64,000 nucleotides of DNA from Micrococcales bacterium KH10 (GCA_900188465.1 FZPE01000002.1:377489-441488), one strand, 5' to 3'; numbered from the stretch's first letter, positions 27,532 through 36,381 are shown. A program made the numbers and translations. Notes: generated by a model from the letters alone, not told the origin.

Positions 27532-29400
27532 TCATAAGGAGGACGAGCATGAAAAAGGTGTTACTGCTGGCAGCTGTTGCAGGTGTCGGTTATCTGGTCT
27601 GGCGTGCGATCGCCGAACAGGACGAAGCCCGAGACTTGTGGGCCGAGGTAACAGACGCGCTCTGATCCACGATAGGATGGGCGGTCGGGTCAGTATTTCG
27701 ATACTGGCCACATTGCTGAGTGCCGTGAGGCGCTTGGTGTGAGGGGCTATGGCGCAATTGGTAGCGCACCTGCTTTGCAAGCAGGGGGTTAGGGGTTCGA
27801 GTCCCCTTAGCTCCACAATTTCAGACGTACTAGAACACCTGACATCGGTGGAAGCCGGTGTTGGTGCGAGGGCGGCGAACGGCTCAGCGAGTCGGATCGT
27901 CGCCTTTTCGTCTTCGCTGATCTCGATGCCGTTGGTGAGCGCTTGGTTCGCCAGTCGCTTGCCTTGATCGTCGGTGCGCGCGTACAGGGTTGCGCAGTCA
28001 ACGAGCAGGCTGAGCGCTGTGCTGAGGTGCTTGCGTGAACCCTCGTGCTGATCGTGTTCGCTGGCGAGGCGGCGGTCGATGTCAGCAAGCCCTGCCCGGA
28101 TGCGGTCTTGGTGCCGTTTGAGGGTTTCCAGGTCGATGGCGTCGGCGAAGTGCGCGGCGAGCAGCTTGTCGCTCTCGTTCGCCAGGCGCTTACGGTTCTC
28201 GGTCAGTTCGGCCAGTTCTTGGGAGCGGGAGGCGAGCCGTTCATCGAACGCTCCCTCGACCTGGGCGGCGAGGGCGGCGTACTGCTCTTCGGTGATGGAG
28301 ATATCTCGGTAGCAGTCCGCGACCAGCTGCTCGGCGATGCCGACTGGCACAGCCCGCCGGGTGCAGTTCTTCCGCTTGGAGGCGCGACCGGAGCACACGT
28401 AGTAGGCGTAGCGCACGCCTTGCTTGTTGGCCGGGTAGTCCAGTTGCATCCGTGACCCGCACTGGCCGCAGAACAGGGAGCCTTTCAGGTAGTGGTCGTG
28501 CGTGCGGCGGCGCTCGGCGGCGATCTTGCGGGAGTCGAGTAGCCGTTGGACTTGCTGCCAGGTCTCGACGTCGACCAGTGGCTCGTGGGTGCCGGACTGC
28601 TCGGCTCCCTTGTAGCGCACGATGCCGATGTAGTACGGGTTACGCAGCATCGAGAAGAACGTGGAACGGCCCACCGGCCCGGACGGACGCTTCGGCGTGG
28701 GCACGGTGGTGAGTCCGCGCGCGGTGGCCTCGGCGAGCAGACTGACGACGGTGTGCTCACCGGTCGCGTACTGCTCGAACACCCACCGCACCAGCGGCGC
28801 GCGCTCGGCGTCGATCTCCACGGTGCGGTACTCGCGGCCTTGCTCGTCACGCTTGCGGACGTTGAGGTAGCCGATCGGTGCTCGCATGGGGGTTCCGCCG
28901 GTCTCGAACTTCTGGTTCAGACCCTTGCTGACCTCGGATGCGAGGTTCTTGGAGTAGAACTCCGCGATGGAGGACATGATGCCGTGCAGCAGCATCCCCG
29001 AGGGCGTCTCGTCGATGTTCTCTGTCGCAGACACCAAGGTGACTCCGGCTTCGACGAGTCGGCGGTGAATCTCTACATCGTCGAGCCGGTTGCGGGCGAG
29101 GCGGTCGACCTTGTGGACGATGCAGTAGGTGACTTGATGCGTGGCGATGTACTCCAGCATTCGTTGCAGGTCGGGCCGGTCAGCGGAGCGGGCGGACTCT
29201 CCGGCGTCCACGAACTCAGCGACGATGCGTGCGCCGAGGTCTTCGGCCTTGCGTGCGTTCGCTTGGCGCTGAGCGGGGATGGAGAACCCCTCGTCACGAC
29301 CTCCCTTGGTCGCCTGCTCCTTGGTCGAGACACGTTGATACGTCACCGCTGTCAGAAGCGGTGACGTATCCGTGTCGTGCATGGGCATCGTTAGGGTCAT
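27532..29400 (-). CDS. Large serine recombinase (integrase), frame extends through att
   Basis: The element's integrase, 622 codons from an ATG 5 nt after AAGGAGG. The catalytic domain starts TYQRVSTKEQ, where the Ser is the nucleophile, with SARSADRPDLQRML and VHKVDRLARNR. The recombinase domain follows, then a zinc ribbon (GSLFCGQCGSRMQLDY ... CTRR) and a coiled coil near residues 400-470. After residue about 527 the frame crosses the junction and reads tRNA-Ala antisense (ELRGLEPLTPCLQSRCATNC), ending inside the DLW-39 leader. The last 95 or so codons are therefore chromosomal and would be replaced in the excised circle. Confidence 0.92.
   Translation of the reverse strand: MTLTMPMHDTDTSPLLTAVTYQRVSTKEQATKGGRDEGFSIPAQRQANARKAEDLGARIVAEFVDAGESARSADRPDLQRMLEYIATHQVTYCIVHKVDRLARNRLDDVEIHRRLVEAGVTLVSATENIDETPSGMLLHGIMSSIAEFYSKNLASEVSKGLNQKFETGGTPMRAPIGYLNVRKRDEQGREYRTVEIDAERAPLVRWVFEQYATGEHTVVSLLAEATARGLTTVPTPKRPSGPVGRSTFFSMLRNPYYIGIVRYKGAEQSGTHEPLVDVETWQQVQRLLDSRKIAAERRRTHDHYLKGSLFCGQCGSRMQLDYPANKQGVRYAYYVCSGRASKRKNCTRRAVPVGIAEQLVADCYRDISITEEQYAALAAQVEGAFDERLASRSQELAELTENRKRLANESDKLLAAHFADAIDLETLKRHQDRIRAGLADIDRRLASEHDQHEGSRKHLSTALSLLVDCATLYARTDDQGKRLANQALTNGIEISEDEKATIRLAEPFAALAPTPASTDVRCSSTSEIVELRGLEPLTPCLQSRCATNCAIAPHTKRLTALSNVASIEILTRPPILSWIRARLLPRPTSLGLRPVRRSHARPDNRHLQQLPAVTPFSCSSSL
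27549..27665 (+). CDS. DLW-39 family small protein
   Basis: A 38-residue protein beginning MKKVLLLAAVAGVGYLVWRA and containing the namesake DLW. It has one short hydrophobic helix and an acidic tail. AAGGAGG lies 6 nt before the ATG. Proteins of this family are short and often follow the tRNA-Ile gene near gyrA in actinobacteria; their function is not known. It is intact here, although the recombinase frame runs antisense across its start. Confidence 0.9.
   Translation: MKKVLLLAAVAGVGYLVWRAIAEQDEARDLWAEVTDAL
27743..27815 (+). tRNA. tRNA-Ala (TGC), integration target
   Basis: A 73-nt cloverleaf. The acceptor GGGGCTA pairs with TAGCTCC (one G-T pair), the anticodon arm CTGCT-TTGCAAG-CAG gives anticodon TGC, and the discriminator is A. 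CCA is not encoded. Foreign sequence begins at or just after its 3' end, so this gene is the attachment site of the conjugative element. The element supplies or preserves the 3' end, so the tRNA stays functional. Confidence 0.96.
27806..27830. other. Likely attachment junction (attL) of the conjugative element
   Basis: The boundary lies near the 3' acceptor arm of tRNA-Ala and the first bases after it. Evidence: the recombinase frame passes through here from element to chromosome, and base composition and gene content change abruptly. No second copy of the tRNA 3' end was seen in the window, so the exact core cannot be fixed. Confidence 0.55.
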
Positions 29401-29620
29401 GGTGGCCTCCTTGCTCGTCCGCCGATGTGCAGGCGGGCGTCGGCTTATCGTTGGCGTGTTGGTCACCGATGCGACGCTGCTGCTCATCAAGCTCCTGAGC
29501 GTGAAGTCCATCCGCGATGTGCAGAACCAGCGCGATCAGTTGCTTGTTGTCAGGTATGGAGCGCAGCCGAGGTTCGGCCGAGATGCGTCGGCCCGTGCTG
29601 GTCACTCGGTAGTGCCTCAT
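29294..29620 (-). CDS. Small conserved-looking protein upstream of the recombinase
   Basis: A 108-codon frame beginning MRHYRVTSTGRRISAEPRLR and continuing IPDNKQLIALVLHIADGLHA, a composition that looks protein-coding up to about residue 70. The 3' part overlaps the recombinase start by 107 nt in another frame and is low-quality. The 5' part overlaps the upstream membrane-protein gene. No function is recognised; a role in excision or integrase control would fit the position, but nothing in the sequence proves it. Confidence 0.45.
   Translation of the reverse strand: MRHYRVTSTGRRISAEPRLRSIPDNKQLIALVLHIADGLHAQELDEQQRRIGDQHANDKPTPACTSADEQGGHHDPNDAHARHGYVTASDSGDVSTCLDQGAGDQGRS
29337..29370. repeat. 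Perfect 14-bp inverted repeat in the 5' end of the recombinase gene
   Basis: GATACGTCACCGCT (29337-29350) and AGCGGTGACGTATC (29357-29370) are exact inverted copies around a 6-nt loop. The repeat covers codons 11-21 of the recombinase. It could be a recombinase or repressor operator, or an RNA hairpin that limits translation. Confidence 0.85.
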
Positions 29621-29969
29621 GCCCGCTAGGTGAACGGCCCTGCCCCGCAGCTTCCCGCGTCCTCGCGGCCCGCTCGTGGTGGCGAGCCTTGAGGAGTCGG
29701 GCGAGGCTGAGGGGGCCGAAGATGAGGAACTTGAAGGCGTTGTAGATGCACAGGAGCACGATCAGGTGCAGCCAGCCGGGGGCATCCCTCTCAATGAGGG
29801 TCGTGCACCAGTAGGCGACGGCGAGGTAGCCGACCGAGAGCAGCATCGCGGGCACACCCCAGTGCAGTCCACGCCTGGTGCGCAGGGCGTCGAGCAGGAT
29901 ACTGGTGGGCATCCAGACGCGCAGGAATGTGCGGATGCGGATGCTGAGGTTCCAGATGAGTCGGAGCAT
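29550..29969 (-). CDS. Small membrane protein of the conjugative element
   Basis: A 139-residue protein from an ATG 7 nt after GGAGGA. It begins MLRLIWNLSIRIRTFLRVWM and has two hydrophobic helices (VPAMLLSVGYLAVAYWCTTL and LHLIVLLCIYNAFKFLIFG) followed by a basic, hydrophilic tail. Similar small proteins are regular members of actinobacterial conjugation clusters, sometimes misnamed sulfate permeases. The true function is unknown. It lies beyond the hairpin that ends the transfer operon, so it is probably transcribed separately. Confidence 0.7.
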   Translation of the reverse strand: MLRLIWNLSIRIRTFLRVWMPTSILLDALRTRRGLHWGVPAMLLSVGYLAVAYWCTTLIERDAPGWLHLIVLLCIYNAFKFLIFGPLSLARLLKARHHERAARTREAAGQGRSPSGHEALPSDQHGPTHLGRTSAALHT

Positions 29970-30164
29970 GGCCGAGTCCTCCCAAGCGGCGACGCCTTGA
30001 TGGGATGGACTCACCTGGGCGGGATGCCCGGCTCGTCATGCCGCCTGCCAGAGCGAGCGGCCTAGCTGATGTGATGTCGCCTCTATCCTCTATTCTACCG
30101 GCTCGTCTCCGTCCGGGAAAGGACAACTGGTGGGTCGAGCTACCAGTGGCTTCCTGGCACGCGA

Positions 30165-30204
30165 GTGCGGGGCTGAACCGTGGCGGGAGGGTTCAGCCCC
30201 GCAC
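30165..30204 (-). terminator. Strong hairpin ending the transfer operon
   Basis: A perfect 15-bp inverted repeat, GTGCGGGGCTGAACC (30165-30179) and GGTTCAGCCCCGCAC (30190-30204), with a 10-nt loop. It begins 12 nt after the last stop codon of the leftward operon. There is no T-tract, as is usual for actinobacterial hairpin terminators. Confidence 0.8.
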
Positions 30205-30216
30205 AAGGCGCTGCGA

Positions 30217-30819
30217 TCAAGTGATCTCCCCGGTGTCGGGGTTGAGCGAGGCGTAGTAGTCGTGTTCGATCTGGCGGCGGCGCTGGACGTCGGCGATGAC
30301 GAATGCCACGAAGTCCTCGTCACGGTTGGTGATCGGGGTGTCTTCGATCGGGTCGGCGTCGTCCTCTCCGGGCCAGACGGTTTGCCGGGTGGGGCGGTCG
30401 CGGTCCAGCCGAGTGCCGGAGGCGGCTACCCAGTCGCGCAGGCGTTGCCGTGTGTCGGCGAAGTCGCGAAGCCAGCCGATGGGGGCGCTGCCGTTCTGCT
30501 GTGGGTCGTAGGCGTTGAGCCAGTGGGTGTGCAGCGCGGACAGTTCCCACAGCAGCTCGGGATGCCGGTGCCACATGGGAGGAACAACCGAGGCGGATAG
30601 TCCGTAGGTGACGCGGAGCCAGTTGACCCATTGGTTCAGTTCCAGCCAGGCGTGCTCGGCGTCGTGGGCGCTGAGCAGGTTCCAGTTGATCGGGCCGGGT
30701 GGTTCCTCCAGCACCGGGCCGAGATCACCGCGAGGCTCCGGTGCCGAGGCGGGATCGAGGTCGGGGTCGGGCCGTTCGTCGGGCTCATCACCGAGCGCGC
30801 GGGTGTCGTCGTCGCTCAT
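30217..30819 (-). CDS. DUF4913-like protein of the conjugative element
   Basis: A 200-residue protein from an ATG behind GGAG. An acidic, disordered N-terminus (MSDDDTRALGDEPDERPDPD) leads into a Trp-rich globular domain (HAWLELNQWVNWLRVTYGLS, then PPMWHRHPELLWELSALHTH) and RLDRDRPTRQTVWPGE. Proteins like this accompany SSB and VirD4 genes in actinobacterial ICEs; I match it to DUF4913 only by overall look. It is the last gene of the transfer operon, 13 nt after ssb. Confidence 0.65.
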   Translation of the reverse strand: MSDDDTRALGDEPDERPDPDLDPASAPEPRGDLGPVLEEPPGPINWNLLSAHDAEHAWLELNQWVNWLRVTYGLSASVVPPMWHRHPELLWELSALHTHWLNAYDPQQNGSAPIGWLRDFADTRQRLRDWVAASGTRLDRDRPTRQTVWPGEDDADPIEDTPITNRDEDFVAFVIADVQRRRQIEHDYYASLNPDTGEIT

Positions 30820-30832
30820 GATCTGCTCCCGT

Positions 30833-31291
30833 TCAGCGGCCCAGCGTCGCGGTTTCGCGAGCCCGCGAGGACTGCTCGGGCCGTTCGAATGCCTGACTGC
30901 GGTCAGCCCCGGGCGCTTGGCGGGCGGGGCCGTTGCGTGGTTCACGGTCGATGACCAGGCGCGTGCTGACGGGGTTCGGGGTGAGGGTGTCGGCGCGGAA
31001 CTCCTCGCGTTCGGCCCCGCTGGTGGGGTCGGTGAACTTCTCGAACCGTCCGGTGGCGATGAAGTCGTCGCCCTTCTTGAACAGCTCTATCGCGGCTTCG
31101 GCGGCCTTGTAGCGCACGGCGAGGTCGTGGAATGTCCGGTCGGTCTTGGTGAAGGTTCCGTCGTCCTCGCGTCGCCAGTGGTCGACGCCGACGCGGGCGT
31201 AGAACCGGGGTGTGCCGGTCTTCTCGCTGTGGGTCAGTCTCGGGTCACCGGCGATGTGGCCGATCATGATCGTGCCGTTCTTGATGCCCAT
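30833..31291 (-). CDS. Single-stranded DNA-binding protein of the ICE
   Basis: A 152-residue protein with an OB fold: MGIKNGTIMIGHIAGDPRLT, then TGTPRFYARVGVDHW and the later FKKGDDFIATGRFEKF. It would coat transferred single strands in the recipient. It lacks the acidic DDDIPF-type C-terminal tip of replicative SSBs, a common difference in element-borne SSBs. AGGAGG lies 7 nt before the ATG. It follows the methylase-helicase gene by 62 nt. Confidence 0.85.
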   Translation of the reverse strand: MGIKNGTIMIGHIAGDPRLTHSEKTGTPRFYARVGVDHWRREDDGTFTKTDRTFHDLAVRYKAAEAAIELFKKGDDFIATGRFEKFTDPTSGAEREEFRADTLTPNPVSTRLVIDREPRNGPARQAPGADRSQAFERPEQSSRARETATLGR

Positions 31292-31353
31292 CACGCATCC
31301 TCCTGTCCTGTCGCACCGCCGCTGATGTGGCCGGTGTGACAGGACAGGTGCTC

Positions 31354-34300
31354 TCACATTCCCCGTGGGGGAAGGTCACGCGAGCTGTCGCCAGCGGTGA
31401 CGAACGATCCGGTGCTGCTCGGCGTCCGAGTCGGATTGGCTCGCACGCCGAGCGCGGGTCGGTGCGCGCGGATCGTTTCGACGGTGAGTGCCGTGTCCGG
31501 TCGTTGCGCGACGGGTGGAGACGCGTCGGGCTCGGTCTGGTCGATGTCTTCTTGCATCGCGGCCAGCTGGGTCTCGATTCGGGCGAGGTCTTTCTCCGCG
31601 TCGGCGAGGGCCTGGGCGTGACGGAACGGCTGGCCGATGCGCTGCTCGGCGTCCTCGCGTTCGGTCTGAGCGCTGGCGAGGTCGCTACGGGCTTGCTCGA
31701 GTAGCGACGGGATGCCGGATGCGCGGTTCTCGATGCGCTGGATGAGTCCGACGCCGCCGTCGAGGAACGACTGGCGGGTCATGATGAACCCGCTGCGCGG
31801 CACCCCGTCGAGCCGGATGTTCACCATCGGCTCGCCCCCAAGCGCGGGGCTGGTCGAGACGATCACGTCGAAGCCGCTGATCTGGCCGATCGTGCCGTAG
31901 TCGCGGGAGGCGTAGCGCGGTGCCCATTTCAGGTCGGAGTCGTGCGCCCAGGCCGCGAGTGCGTGCGCGGCCTCGGCTCGGGAGGTGTAGGTGCTGCCGC
32001 GTAGCTTGATGCGGAACTTGTCGCCGGAGGCATCGGTGACGCGCGGCAGCACCGCTTCGAGGGCTTCGATGTCGGCTGCGGCACTCCGCGCGTGGTCGCT
32101 GGCGTGGTCGCGGGCGCGGAAGAGCATCGACTCGTTGCGGTGGTAGGCGCGTTCGAGGCGGCGGAGCCTGCTGACCTCGGTGTGCATGGTGGAGTGTTCC
32201 AGCAGGAGCGGGTTGCCGCTGGAGATGGCCTTGGCTTCGGCGGCGGACAGGGCGGATGAGTCGATTTCCTCGATCTCACGCGAGTCGAGGTTTCCGCGCA
32301 TGAGTTGCGCGATGAACGTGGCTTTGCGCTCGACGCCTTGCCACATGTAGGAGTCGAATGACCGTTCGGTGACGAACCGGACGATGCCGATTTCAGCGTT
32401 CTGGTTGCCTTGTCTGAGAATCCTGCCCTCGCGCTGGGCGATGTCGCTGGGTCGCCACGGACAGTCCAGATGATAGAGCGCAATGGCCCGGTTCTGGACG
32501 TTGGTGCCGACGCCCATCTTCTGTGTGGAACCCATTAGTACCGCGACGTGCCCGGCACGCGCGGCAGCGAACAGGCGGGCTTTGTCCACGTCGGTCTTGG
32601 CTTCGTGCATGTACCGGATGGAGTCGGGCGGCATTCCGCGCGCGATGAGTTGTGCCCGCAGTTCGTCGTAGGCGTTCCACTGGGTTGGGTTCGGGGTGCC
32701 GATGTCGGAGAACACCAGCTGCAACGCCCCGCGCACCGGCGATTCCTGCCCGGTGATCGGGTCGAGGTAGGTGTTGTCTTTCGTCTGCTCCCAGACCCGG
32801 TGGATGCTGTCGGCAGCCATGTCAACCTTGGTCGGCCCGGACGGGTCACCGGAGGCGATCATGCGAATGTCGAGCGCGGCCTTGCGTCCATCGGTCGAGA
32901 TGGTGAGCATGTTGTCTTCGCTCGGCGATACTGACCGGGAGGCGACCTTTTCGGCGCGTCTACCGAGGGTCTCGATGAACTGCTCCAGCTCGACCGTGGG
33001 CTGAACAGCGACCGTGGCCGGTGCCCGCCTGCCGTCCTCGCGCTCGGCGATCTCGGGGGTGGGAAGTTGGAGATCCTCGGCGGTCTTCACATCGGCGAAG
33101 ATCGACCAGAGTTTCAGCATCTCTGGCACGTTCTGGAACTTGGCGAACCGCGTCTTCATGCGGAACGTGTTGTTGCCGGTCGGGGCCATCTCCATCTGCG
33201 TGACCGTCTGCCCGAACGTGGCCGCCCATGCATCGAACGCGCCGATACCGGCGGCGTCGAGCAAGTCCGGGCGCAGGTACTTCTGCATCACGAACGCTTC
33301 GGTGACGCTGTTGGAGATCGGCGTCGCTGTCGCCCCGGTGACGACCCGTTCGCGGCCTTGGGAGCGCAGGTATTCGAGCTTCATGTGCAGATCGCTGGCG
33401 CGGTTGGAACCCTCGATCGCGGCGTCTTGGATGTTGGAGTTGGTGACGAGGTTCTTGTACATGTGCATCTCGTCCACGACTACGTAGTCGATGCCGGTGT
33501 CCTCGAAGCACACCCCGGCATCCCGGCTGGTGTCGATGCGGGCTTTGACCTTGTTCTCCAGCTGGAGCAGCTTGCGCTGGATGCGCTTGACGCTCATCGC
33601 GTTCTCGCCGGTCGCGGTGGCGAGCACTTCCCGCATGTCGTCGACCTGGGCTTGGATGTACGCCTGCTGGGTCTCGGTGCGCAGCGGAATCTTCTCGAAC
33701 GCGCCCTGCGTCATGAGCACGCCATCCCACTCGTTCGCCGAGGCCCGCGCGACGAACAGGCGGCGCTTGTCGGCGGTGAGGTCTTTCGACGAGGCGGCGA
33801 GAATCCGGGCTTGCGGATAGATTTGCAGCCACTCGCGGGAGAACTGTTCGAGCATGTGGTTCGGGATCACGAGTACGGGCTTGTCGATCAGCCTCATGCG
33901 GCGCATCTCCATGACGCCCATGATCATTTCTGCCGTCTTGCCCGCGCCGACCTCGTGGAACAACCCGGCCGAGGGTTCGGCGATCATGCGCGCGACGGCG
34001 GAGCGTTGGTGCGGGCGTGGGGTGAAGTTCTCCGCCAGCCCCGGCAGGCTCAGGTACTCGCCCGCGTCGGTGTAGTCGCGCAAGACGATGGAGTTGAAGC
34101 GCCGGTTGTATTCGGCTACGAGCGTGCGGGCACGTTCCGGGTCTTCGAACACCCACTCGGCGAACCGCTCTTGTAGGGCGTCGGCTTTCTCCTGCGCGGC
34201 GGTGGTCTCCACCGGGTTGAGCACGCGACGCTTCTTGCCGTCGACGTCCTCGATCTCGTCGTAGACGAGCAGGGTCTTCTGCTCCATGATCGCCTGGGCG

Positions 34301-36381
34301 ATGTCGGGTGCGGGGCGACGCTCGGTGCCCCACTCGCTGGTGGCCAGCAGCCCTTGGCGGCCTCCCCGCACTTCCCACATGCCCGGCAGCGGGTTCTCCA
34401 CGTTCACGTCGCGGGTGCGTAGCAGTTCGTTCAAGAACTGCGCGTGCACGTCGGCGCTGATCCACACCGCACCCATGCGGGCGCTGATCTCTTCCACGCC
34501 GAGCGCGTTGGGTACGACCTCGGTGAGCGCGTCCACGTTCGCCTGAAACGCCGGGTCGTCGGCGGCGCGCTCGGTGGCGTGCTCCAGCTTCACGCGAACG
34601 TCGCCGGAGAGATACGCGGGCGCGTGGATGAGCTCGTCGGTGATCGGGTCGGTGAACACCAGCCCGGTGAGCGACTGCCGGGCTTCGGTTTCGTCCATGC
34701 CGAGCATGTCGGCGATCAGCGGCAGGTCAATCCGGCCGGTGCGGTCGAGGCTGACCGCGATCGCATCGGCAGGGGTGTCCACGCCTTGGGGTTCGGTGCG
34801 CGGGGAGACGACGCGGCGCGTCATGATCGCCGCCGGGGTCGCGGTCTGGTCGGTGTCGTCGAACTGCTCCAGGGCGAGCACGAGCGCCCCGAACGGGTCG
34901 GAGCGCAGCAGCCTGATCGCGGTCGGCACCGTGCGGGAGTAGGTGTCTTCCCCGGCATCGTTGGTGCGTCCGGTGCGGTGCAACGTGTGTCGGTTCAGCG
35001 GCCCGTACTTGCCGACGTAACGGCGGTAGTCGCGGTACAGGCCCTCGCGTGCCGCGTTGATCTCGTCGGTGTCATCGACGGTCGCGGCCTCCAGTTCGAG
35101 CAGCCGGTGTGCGCCGTCGCGCAACCCCAGCAGGGTGCGCAGTTCCGGCCTCGCCGACTTCGGCACGTCCAACGGTTCGACGGAGCCTTGGACGACGGTG
35201 CCGAACCCGGTGTCGGTGGCGACGATGCTGCCATCCCACAACTGCGGGGCAGAAGGTACGCGAGCGGCCTGCCGCGCTTGATGCTCCGCCGTGGGCGCAG
35301 CGAACGTCATCCCTCGGCGACGGGCGGTGAACGTGATCTGGTCGAGCACATCGGACAGGTCGGTTTCGAGCCGGTCGAGGTCGCCGTCGACGGTGACGGC
35401 CTGCTTGCCGTACATGCCGTGCCGGATGCTCAGGGTGCCGAGCACATGCTCGGGGTGGTGGTCGAAGTAGGCGTTGATCTTCGCGGCCTGTCCGTCCAGG
35501 CTGACCGGGGTGACCGTCTCCCACAGATCATCTGCCGGCGGTTGCCCGTCCTCGCGGCGGCGCAGGATGAGCAGATCGGTCACCACGTCGGTTCCCGCCG
35601 TGCGCCGGTGCGCTCCGGCGGGGAGCCTGACCGCGCCCACGAGGTCGGCGAGCATATCCATTTCCCGGCGCGCGCCGGGGTTCTGCGCGTCCATCGTGTA
35701 CTGCGACGTGAGCACCGCGACCATCCCGCCAGGCCGCGTCAATCTCAAGGACTTGAGGATGAAGTGGTTGTGCATCGACTGCCGGGTCGGGTTGTGCACC
35801 GGGTCGTGCAAGGTTACGTCGGAGAATGGCACGTTCCCGATCGCCGCATCGAACGAGGCTTCGGGCAGGCGGGTGTCGGCGAACGACTCGCCGCGCACCT
35901 CGGCGTGCGGGTACAGGGCGCGGCTGATCGCCGCGGTCACCGGGTCGAGTTCTACCCCGGTCATGCGCGCTCGTTCGGGGGCCATGCCGAGGAACGTGCC
36001 CAGCCCTGAGCCGGGTTCGAGCACCCTGCCGCCGTCGAAGCCGAGCGCGGTCATGGCCCGCCACATCTGCCTGACGATCATCGGGTCGGTGTAGTGCGCG
36101 TTGATCGTCGTGCGCGCGGCGGCATCCCACTCGTCCGGGGTCAGCAGGCTCCGCAGCTGCTCACGCTCGGTTGTCCAGTCGGTCTTGGACTCGTCGAACA
36201 CATCGGGCACCGCGCCCCAGCTCGACCAGCGCGCAAGTACCTGCTGCTCATCGGTGGTCGCCGGGCGTTCCTGCTCGGCGAGCAGCCGGGCGGTTTCGAT
36301 CGCGGCGATGTTCGCGCGGAAGCGGGCTTTCGCTCCCGAGGGAGCGAGGTCGTCGTGCGTGGCGGGCACGAACCGTGCCAC
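31354..36381 (-). CDS. Giant N6-adenine methylase-helicase fusion (COG4646-like)
   Basis: A protein of about 1675 residues. The N-terminal half is a class I methyltransferase with SAM motif VLEPGSGLGTF (about 120-130) and the adenine-methylase tetrad NVPF (183-186). The C-terminal half is an SF2/SNF2-type helicase with Walker A HEVGAGKTAEM near 810, a VVDEMHMYKN box near 970, GATATPISNS, and a QREGRILRQGNQN motif VI near 1320. A coiled-coil tail follows. Related fused proteins such as phage P1 DarB protect incoming DNA from restriction; the same role here is inferred. I chose GTG 36381 because the frame upstream overlaps another gene out of phase. Confidence 0.85.
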   Translation of the reverse strand: MARFVPATHDDLAPSGAKARFRANIAAIETARLLAEQERPATTDEQQVLARWSSWGAVPDVFDESKTDWTTEREQLRSLLTPDEWDAAARTTINAHYTDPMIVRQMWRAMTALGFDGGRVLEPGSGLGTFLGMAPERARMTGVELDPVTAAISRALYPHAEVRGESFADTRLPEASFDAAIGNVPFSDVTLHDPVHNPTRQSMHNHFILKSLRLTRPGGMVAVLTSQYTMDAQNPGARREMDMLADLVGAVRLPAGAHRRTAGTDVVTDLLILRRREDGQPPADDLWETVTPVSLDGQAAKINAYFDHHPEHVLGTLSIRHGMYGKQAVTVDGDLDRLETDLSDVLDQITFTARRRGMTFAAPTAEHQARQAARVPSAPQLWDGSIVATDTGFGTVVQGSVEPLDVPKSARPELRTLLGLRDGAHRLLELEAATVDDTDEINAAREGLYRDYRRYVGKYGPLNRHTLHRTGRTNDAGEDTYSRTVPTAIRLLRSDPFGALVLALEQFDDTDQTATPAAIMTRRVVSPRTEPQGVDTPADAIAVSLDRTGRIDLPLIADMLGMDETEARQSLTGLVFTDPITDELIHAPAYLSGDVRVKLEHATERAADDPAFQANVDALTEVVPNALGVEEISARMGAVWISADVHAQFLNELLRTRDVNVENPLPGMWEVRGGRQGLLATSEWGTERRPAPDIAQAIMEQKTLLVYDEIEDVDGKKRRVLNPVETTAAQEKADALQERFAEWVFEDPERARTLVAEYNRRFNSIVLRDYTDAGEYLSLPGLAENFTPRPHQRSAVARMIAEPSAGLFHEVGAGKTAEMIMGVMEMRRMRLIDKPVLVIPNHMLEQFSREWLQIYPQARILAASSKDLTADKRRLFVARASANEWDGVLMTQGAFEKIPLRTETQQAYIQAQVDDMREVLATATGENAMSVKRIQRKLLQLENKVKARIDTSRDAGVCFEDTGIDYVVVDEMHMYKNLVTNSNIQDAAIEGSNRASDLHMKLEYLRSQGRERVVTGATATPISNSVTEAFVMQKYLRPDLLDAAGIGAFDAWAATFGQTVTQMEMAPTGNNTFRMKTRFAKFQNVPEMLKLWSIFADVKTAEDLQLPTPEIAEREDGRRAPATVAVQPTVELEQFIETLGRRAEKVASRSVSPSEDNMLTISTDGRKAALDIRMIASGDPSGPTKVDMAADSIHRVWEQTKDNTYLDPITGQESPVRGALQLVFSDIGTPNPTQWNAYDELRAQLIARGMPPDSIRYMHEAKTDVDKARLFAAARAGHVAVLMGSTQKMGVGTNVQNRAIALYHLDCPWRPSDIAQREGRILRQGNQNAEIGIVRFVTERSFDSYMWQGVERKATFIAQLMRGNLDSREIEEIDSSALSAAEAKAISSGNPLLLEHSTMHTEVSRLRRLERAYHRNESMLFRARDHASDHARSAAADIEALEAVLPRVTDASGDKFRIKLRGSTYTSRAEAAHALAAWAHDSDLKWAPRYASRDYGTIGQISGFDVIVSTSPALGGEPMVNIRLDGVPRSGFIMTRQSFLDGGVGLIQRIENRASGIPSLLEQARSDLASAQTEREDAEQRIGQPFRHAQALADAEKDLARIETQLAAMQEDIDQTEPDASPPVAQRPDTALTVETIRAHRPALGVRANPTRTPSSTGSFVTAGDSSRDLPPRGM

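Noticed and set aside
32960-34465. 501-codon frame on the same strand inside the methylase-helicase gene, plus long plus-strand frames at 33067-34176 and 34444-36009
   Set aside because: Their translations are Arg- or Val-rich with no motifs. GC-rich third positions keep alternative frames open. The methylase-helicase frame carries all the family motifs.
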